DNA of 6,785 bases from positions 1-6,785 of the forward strand of contig JASLJP010000007.1 in assembly GCA_030152425.1 (NCBI GenBank), read 5' to 3'. Shown one piece after another: positions 4,821 through 6,785 of the stretch (the stretch's first letter is position 1; every line of letters starts with the position of its first letter). The DNA comes from Aquirhabdus sp. (lineage in GTDB: Bacteria; Pseudomonadota; Gammaproteobacteria; Pseudomonadales; Moraxellaceae). Under the pieces are notes generated by a model, which saw nothing but the letters and a program-made list of their open reading frames with translations, made no database searches and was not told where the DNA came from. A program made the position numbers and the translations under genes.

Positions 4821-4837
4821 CTTGAATGCCATTCAAG
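4821..4837. promoter_or_regulatory. Operator 1: 17-bp palindrome between the hydrolase and TetR2 genes
   Basis: CTTGAATGCCATTCAAG is a perfect palindrome with 8-bp arms around a single central C. It shares 14 of 17 bases with operator 2. It lies 86 bp upstream of the hydrolase start, where binding could repress that gene; I could not identify convincing promoter hexamers for the hydrolase. TetR2 is the natural binding candidate because its gene is adjacent and divergent. Confidence 0.75.
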
Positions 4838-4858
4838 TGAATACAGTGTAGCCAGATT

Positions 4859-4875
4859 CTTGAATGATATTCAAG
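4859..4875. promoter_or_regulatory. Operator 2: 17-bp palindrome over the TetR2 promoter
   Basis: CTTGAATGATATTCAAG has perfect 7-bp arms around GAT and matches operator 1 apart from three central bases. The two sites begin 38 bp apart. It covers the -35 hexamer of the TetR2 promoter, so binding would directly block that promoter and give autorepression. Confidence 0.75.
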
Positions 4876-4887
4876 ATGCTGTACAAT
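4860..4887 (+). promoter_or_regulatory. TetR2 promoter
   Basis: TTGAAT (4860-4865, 4 of 6) is followed after 16 bp by TACAAT (4882-4887, 5 of 6). Transcription would start near 4894, giving a leader of about 50 nt with a good ribosome-binding site. The -35 lies within operator 2. Confidence 0.6.
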
Positions 4888-4945
4888 AAAATCCGATACG
4901 CGGTTACGACACGACCTATCCGCAGAGAATTGAAAGGAGAGCGAG

Positions 4946-5509
4946 GTGGCTCGAAACAAGCGCTTGCAAGATCGTGATGAGAAACGCGAGGAGATCATCG
5001 CTGCCGCACGCACCCTGTTCCTGCAGGAAGGCTATGAGGCGACGGCCATGAACCGTCTGGCCATCGCAGCCGGGGTCGCGCCAAACACGATCTATTGGTA
5101 TTTCAAAGACAAAGACGAGCTACTGGTCGCTATTCTGAATGCCGAGCTGACCTTGCGCGTGAACGACTATATCCAGCACCCGATGGCAGATCCGGCGGAT
5201 CGTCTATGCTGGGTGGTCGATCAATTTCAATTGACCCATCGGCTGGTCAGTACCGTCCACGCCCGACTCCAGGTCTCGGCAGAGATCAATCACTGGCACG
5301 ACCGCTTTCACCTGCTGTTTGAAGGCCTGTTACGGCTGGAGCTGCAGCAGGCTGGCATTGCCGCAGAGCGGATCGAGCCATTGGCAAAAATCGCGATTTT
5401 CACCATCGAAGGGCTGCTGACCCACCAGCTTCCAGAGTCAGAAAAACGGGCGATTTGTGCGGCCTTAGTCGCCCACGGCACGCACAGCGACAGCCCATCT
5501 TTCACATAA
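4946..5509 (+). CDS. TetR/AcrR family transcriptional regulator (TetR2)
   Basis: This 187-aa regulator of normal TetR size starts at GTG 4946, supported by AAGGAG (4934-4939) 6 nt upstream. The N-terminus is basic (MARNKRLQDRDEKREEIIAA), helix 1 continues to LFLQEGYEAT, the helix-turn-helix is at about residues 33-52 (TAMNRLAIAAGVAPNTIYWY), and FKDKDELL leads into helix 4. The C-terminal half is helical and variable, with no recognisable ligand motif. The gene is divergent from the alpha/beta hydrolase, and two 17-bp palindromes of the shape bound by TetR dimers lie between them, one across this gene's -35. The simplest reading is a local repressor of itself and of the hydrolase, released by a small molecule related to the hydrolase substrate. 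That is inference. The gene downstream begins 103 bp later and may or may not belong to the same transcript. Confidence 0.93.
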   Translation: MARNKRLQDRDEKREEIIAAARTLFLQEGYEATAMNRLAIAAGVAPNTIYWYFKDKDELLVAILNAELTLRVNDYIQHPMADPADRLCWVVDQFQLTHRLVSTVHARLQVSAEINHWHDRFHLLFEGLLRLELQQAGIAAERIEPLAKIAIFTIEGLLTHQLPESEKRAICAALVAHGTHSDSPSFT

Positions 5510-5612
5510 GATCCCTTGACCCAAAGACCATCAACACCCGTCAGTCAGGCCAGTATGCGCAGGGCAGCAATGGGTATACAGTTGACCTAAATTTTCAGCA
5601 GGCAGTACGACC

Positions 5613-6209
5613 ATGAGCAAGAAAATCTCCCCGCATACCGTACGGCTCGACATCTATAGCCTGAGCACGAAACAGCTACTCGCCCACTTTAAAACCCTGC
5701 CCGCGCCCAGCATCGCCGAGATGGACGGCGTCTACAAAGCCGAGTTGCTGCAACAGCCCAACCTCCTCGCCCGCATCAGCGGCCGCCTCTCGCTCAACAA
5801 CCCGCTCTATCTGGGCAAATGGCTGCACAAAGCCTTCCGCCCCGTCGATGCAGGCTCAGGGCGTGGCTACAACAATTTCCAGCATCTCGGCCGCGTGGCA
5901 CAGCGCTTCCCGATGCACACCGTCATCGCCCCCTCACGCTACGACGGCAAACCCGCCTATACGCTGGTCTATCGCGCCTTTCAGTCGCTGTGCGGCGACA
6001 TCCATATGGTCGACGAAGTGCGCAGCATGGGCGAAGGCCGCTACCTCGGCATCGGCACCTGGGGCTTTAGCAAGTTTCAGCGCCGTATTCCGCTGCCGTT
6101 TCTACTGACTAAGACCGACGACCGCTATCGCGGCGACATCGGCAAAGCCCGCCCCGACTTCCACATCCAGCGCGAACTCCCCGCGCTATGCCAGAAACCC
6201 CAACAGTAA
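5613..6209 (+). CDS. Conserved-looking hypothetical protein, 198 aa
   Basis: I do not recognise this protein with confidence. The 198 aa start at ATG 5613 with only a weak AGG (5600-5602) upstream. There is no signal peptide or membrane segment. The layout is an N-terminal helix (TKQLLAHFKTLPAPSIAEM, 19-37), a GVYKAELL segment (39-46), a basic middle part (GKWLHKAF, 68-75; GRGYNNFQHLGRVAQRF, 83-99), then beta-like strands (AYTLVYRAF, 115-123; DIHMVDEVRSM, 129-139; GRYLGIGTWGF, 142-152) and a polar C-terminus. A helix followed by alternating strands with a GKW/KAF motif loosely recalls GXWXG/DUF4334-type lipocalin-like proteins, but the match is too weak to assign. It ends 24 bp before a PaaI-type thioesterase gene, so the two are probably co-transcribed, which hints at a role with acyl or hydrophobic ligands. 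Confidence 0.72.
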   Translation: MSKKISPHTVRLDIYSLSTKQLLAHFKTLPAPSIAEMDGVYKAELLQQPNLLARISGRLSLNNPLYLGKWLHKAFRPVDAGSGRGYNNFQHLGRVAQRFPMHTVIAPSRYDGKPAYTLVYRAFQSLCGDIHMVDEVRSMGEGRYLGIGTWGFSKFQRRIPLPFLLTKTDDRYRGDIGKARPDFHIQRELPALCQKPQQ

Positions 6210-6233
6210 ACCGATCAACGCAAGGACACCCCC

Positions 6234-6665
6234 ATGAACCCTAAAACCATGACCGGACTCGAACTCATGCAAGCCCTCGCTGGCGGGCTGATCCCGATGC
6301 CCAGCATCACCAAAACCATGCCGATGGAAGTCAGCAACGTCGAACACGGCTCGGTCACCTTCCTCGTCACCGCTGATGAGCGCCATACCAATCCACTGGG
6401 CGGCGTGCACGGCGGCTTTGCCGCCACGGTCATCGACTCCATCACCGGCTGCGCCACCCACACCGTGCTCGCCGCCGGCGAAGGCTACGGCACCACCGAC
6501 CTCAACGTCAAAATGTGCCGCCCCCTGCCCTTTAACCAACCGCTCATCGCCACCGGCCGCGTCATCAACGTCGGCCGTAACCTCGTCATCTCCGAAGGCC
6601 ACATCCGCGACGCCGACGGCAAGCTCTATGCCTACGGCAATGCGACGTGCATGATTGTGAGGTGA
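6234..6665 (+). CDS. PaaI family hotdog thioesterase
   Basis: This 143-aa cytoplasmic protein of the PaaI/YbgC-like hotdog superfamily typically hydrolyses aromatic or medium-chain acyl-CoA thioesters as a homotetramer. ATG 6234 follows AAGGA (6222-6226) at 7 nt. The signature H51-x-N53-P54-L-G-G-V-H59-G-G (51-61) precedes the central helix with D68 (FAATVIDSITGCATHTVL, 62-79). The strand GTTDLNVKMCRPLP (86-99) and the terminal strands VINVGRNLVISEGHIRDADG and YAYGNATCMIV complete the fold. The Asn and the central-helix Asp correspond to the usual catalytic region of the family. The short gap to the preceding hypothetical gene and the strong terminator after this gene mark the end of an operon. 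The substrate cannot be read from sequence. Confidence 0.9.
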   Translation: MNPKTMTGLELMQALAGGLIPMPSITKTMPMEVSNVEHGSVTFLVTADERHTNPLGGVHGGFAATVIDSITGCATHTVLAAGEGYGTTDLNVKMCRPLPFNQPLIATGRVINVGRNLVISEGHIRDADGKLYAYGNATCMIVR

Positions 6666-6679
6666 GAGGCGTGCGCATG

Positions 6680-6717
6680 AAAAAGGGCTTATCCCAGCGC
6701 ATGGATAAGCCCTTTTT
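6680..6717. terminator. Strong, likely bidirectional intrinsic terminator
   Basis: Bases 6680-6694 (five A then GGGCTTATCC) pair perfectly with 6703-6717 (GGATAAGCCC then five T), a 15-bp stem with an 8-nt loop. It starts 15 bp after the PaaI gene stop. The T tract exists on both strands, so it could also end a minus-strand gene entering from the right edge. Confidence 0.93.
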
Positions 6718-6785
6718 GCAGTGTGTCCTGCATGATTGTGCGATAAAGGCTGTCAGCGACTAAGCAACACGTCGCGCTGCCGTAG

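Noticed and set aside
2277..5574. 12-base repeat GGCAGCAATGGG at 2277-2288 and 5563-5574
   Set aside because: A match of this length is expected about once by chance in a window of this size, and the surrounding bases do not align.
6753..6785. C-terminal tail of a minus-strand gene entering from the right edge
   Set aside because: Two minus-strand frames end with a stop within the last 33 bases and both look plausible, so neither can be supported. The bidirectional terminator just inside makes a convergent gene likely, but it is not visible here.

Overview
The window looks like chromosomal DNA of a fairly GC-rich proteobacterium. Codon usage favours G/C in third positions, genes are preceded by Shine-Dalgarno sites, and intergenic gaps are short. 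The TenA/PqqC-like protein, the DUF2147 proteins and the DUF4442 and PaaI hotdog proteins resemble gammaproteobacterial (Pseudomonas/Moraxellaceae-type) homologues, but this is family resemblance from memory and no species is claimed. I see no phage, transposase, CRISPR array, tRNA or rRNA.

Layout. (1) 3-431: the C-terminal part of a heme-oxygenase-fold (TenA/PqqC-like) protein that starts outside the window. (2) 432-693: an intergenic region with a candidate promoter, a dyad over its -10 element and a leader hairpin. (3) 694-2194: three tandem paralogous DUF2147 genes on the + strand, about 60% identical by hand alignment. Copies 2 and 3 have signal peptides; copy 1 has none. (4) 2195-2345: a convergent intergenic region with hairpins, including the terminator of the TetR gene to its right. 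(5) 2346-2918 (-): a TetR-family regulator. (6) A 337-bp region with several short palindromes separates its start from (7) a DUF4442 hotdog protein, 3256-3714 (+). (8) 3797-4735 (-): an alpha/beta hydrolase with its own terminator at 3721-3766. (9) A divergent regulatory region holds two near-identical 17-bp palindromes, at 4821-4837 and 4859-4875. (10) 4946-5509 (+): a second TetR regulator reading away from the hydrolase. (11) 5613-6665 (+): a two-gene unit of an unrecognised 198-aa protein and a PaaI-type thioesterase, closed by a perfect 15-bp-stem terminator at 6680-6717. The last 68 bases hold no gene I can support.

How the parts may work together. The best-supported circuit is the TetR2/hydrolase pair. 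The twin palindromes lie between divergent genes, and one covers the -35 of the regulator's promoter, as in an autorepressed ligand-responsive switch. Two hotdog proteins, a serine hydrolase and two TetR regulators together suggest ester or acyl-CoA metabolism; this is inference from families and no substrate can be read from the sequence. The DUF2147 cluster is a probable operon with two exported members and one apparently cytoplasmic one; its function is unknown to me. I found no clear evidence of a wholly new type of system. The items most worth a second look are the signal-less DUF2147 paralogue and the paired operators.
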